A stretch of DNA of 64,000 nucleotides from assembly GCF_900172265.1 (NCBI RefSeq), contig NZ_FWFK01000006.1, positions 186,001-250,000 on the forward strand, in the 5' to 3' direction. The DNA comes from Roseivivax jejudonensis. Its GTDB lineage: Bacteria; Pseudomonadota; Alphaproteobacteria; Rhodobacterales; Rhodobacteraceae. Position numbers and translations under genes: made by a program. Shown piece after piece: positions 63,901 through 64,000 of this stretch. The notes under the pieces were generated by a model. That model was not told the origin of the DNA, did no database searches, and was given only the letters and a program-made list of their open reading frames with translations. Within the stretch, counting starts at the first letter, position 1. Each line of letters starts with the position of its first letter.

Positions 63901-63925
63901 GGAACTGCGCGTTCAATAGAACGTT
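63901..63925 (+). promoter_or_regulatory. EcfG-type promoter at the right edge
   Basis: GGAAC (63901-63905), 17 bases, GTT (63923-63925), with C before GTT: a full match to the EcfG consensus. It points right, 46 bases before an ATG at 63971. Confidence 0.65.
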
Positions 63926-63970
63926 ATGAAAGGTGACTAGCAAAATGCGCTTTCCGGGCAGGTGGTAACG

Positions 63971-64000
63971 ATGGATATGCGTGGGTGTCGGGTTCTGGTC
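63971..64000 (+). CDS. Partial: start of a possible response regulator
   Basis: Ten codons from ATG at 63971 read MDMRGCRVLV before the window ends. The RVLV ending resembles the first beta strand of a receiver domain (RVLVVEDE in many response regulators), and an EcfG-type promoter precedes it. Single-domain receivers are common in general stress pathways. Ten residues are too few to be sure. Confidence 0.35.
   Translation, partial: MDMRGCRVLV

Larger units (their letters stand above)
63633..64000. other. Right-edge region, mostly non-coding
   Basis: 368 bases without a complete gene. It holds an EcfG-type promoter at 63901 and, from 63971, the first codons of a gene that runs out of the window. 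Confidence 0.5.

Noticed and set aside
1-64000. tRNA, rRNA, CRISPR, insertion sequence or phage signatures
   Set aside because: No cloverleaf T-loop outside genes, no regular spaced repeats and no transposase or integrase motifs were found by eye.

Overview
The window is high-GC DNA, almost wall to wall with genes, and reads as a chromosomal segment of an alphaproteobacterium, most likely of the Rhodobacterales (roseobacter-like). The clade markers are a NepR/EcfG general stress response locus, a DUF1127 protein, an HWE/HisKA_2-type kinase with CheB-CheR modules, many 1- to 4-base start/stop overlaps, and frequent GTG/TTG starts. I cannot name the genus. I see no tRNA, rRNA, CRISPR array, insertion sequence or phage gene.

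Layout. (1) 1-12457: a very large secreted multi-domain carbohydrate-binding protein with two malectin domains, cut by the left edge, then a tightly coupled set: a triple-module glycosyltransferase, a pyruvyl transferase, a sulfotransferase-like protein and a sugar epimerase. This looks like surface polysaccharide assembly. (2) 12727-18356: mostly small or uncharacterised proteins, a YcaQ-type DNA glycosylase and a TerB-like protein. (3) 18400-29306: a probable polyprenyl-phosphate-D-arabinose pathway (UbiA fused to a HAD phosphatase, GtrA, DprE1, DprE2, a GT-C-like membrane protein). Facing it are an AsmA-like protein, a DUF2723 membrane protein and a secreted DUF4185 protein, the family that contains endo-D-arabinanases. 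(4) 29449-32518: a sulfotransferase module. (5) 32519-42180: general stress response (nepR with a TTG start, ecfG, an SDR, a large CheB/CheR/kinase hybrid) and Ku/LigD end joining. (6) 42296-51548: a membrane formate dehydrogenase operon and a divergent PaoABC-type aldehyde oxidoreductase operon. (7) 51687-63052: one 12-gene operon for alternative complex III (actABCDEF) plus an A2-type caa3 oxidase. (8) 63357 to the right edge: a small unknown protein and the first ten codons of what may be a response regulator.

Two themes join the regions. First, exact copies of GGAAC-N17-GTT, the promoter form used by EcfG sigma factors, lie in seven intergenic spots (with a near copy before Ku), tying the stress locus to the SDR, the hybrid kinase, Ku/LigD, the PaoABC operon, the TerB-like gene, the respiratory operon and the gene at the right edge. 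Second, synthesis, possible flipping and transfer, and hydrolysis of D-arabinofuranose appear together, which suggests this Gram-negative bacterium makes and trims a D-arabinan or an arabinosylated surface molecule. The neighbouring sulfotransferases may decorate the same glycan, but that is inference.
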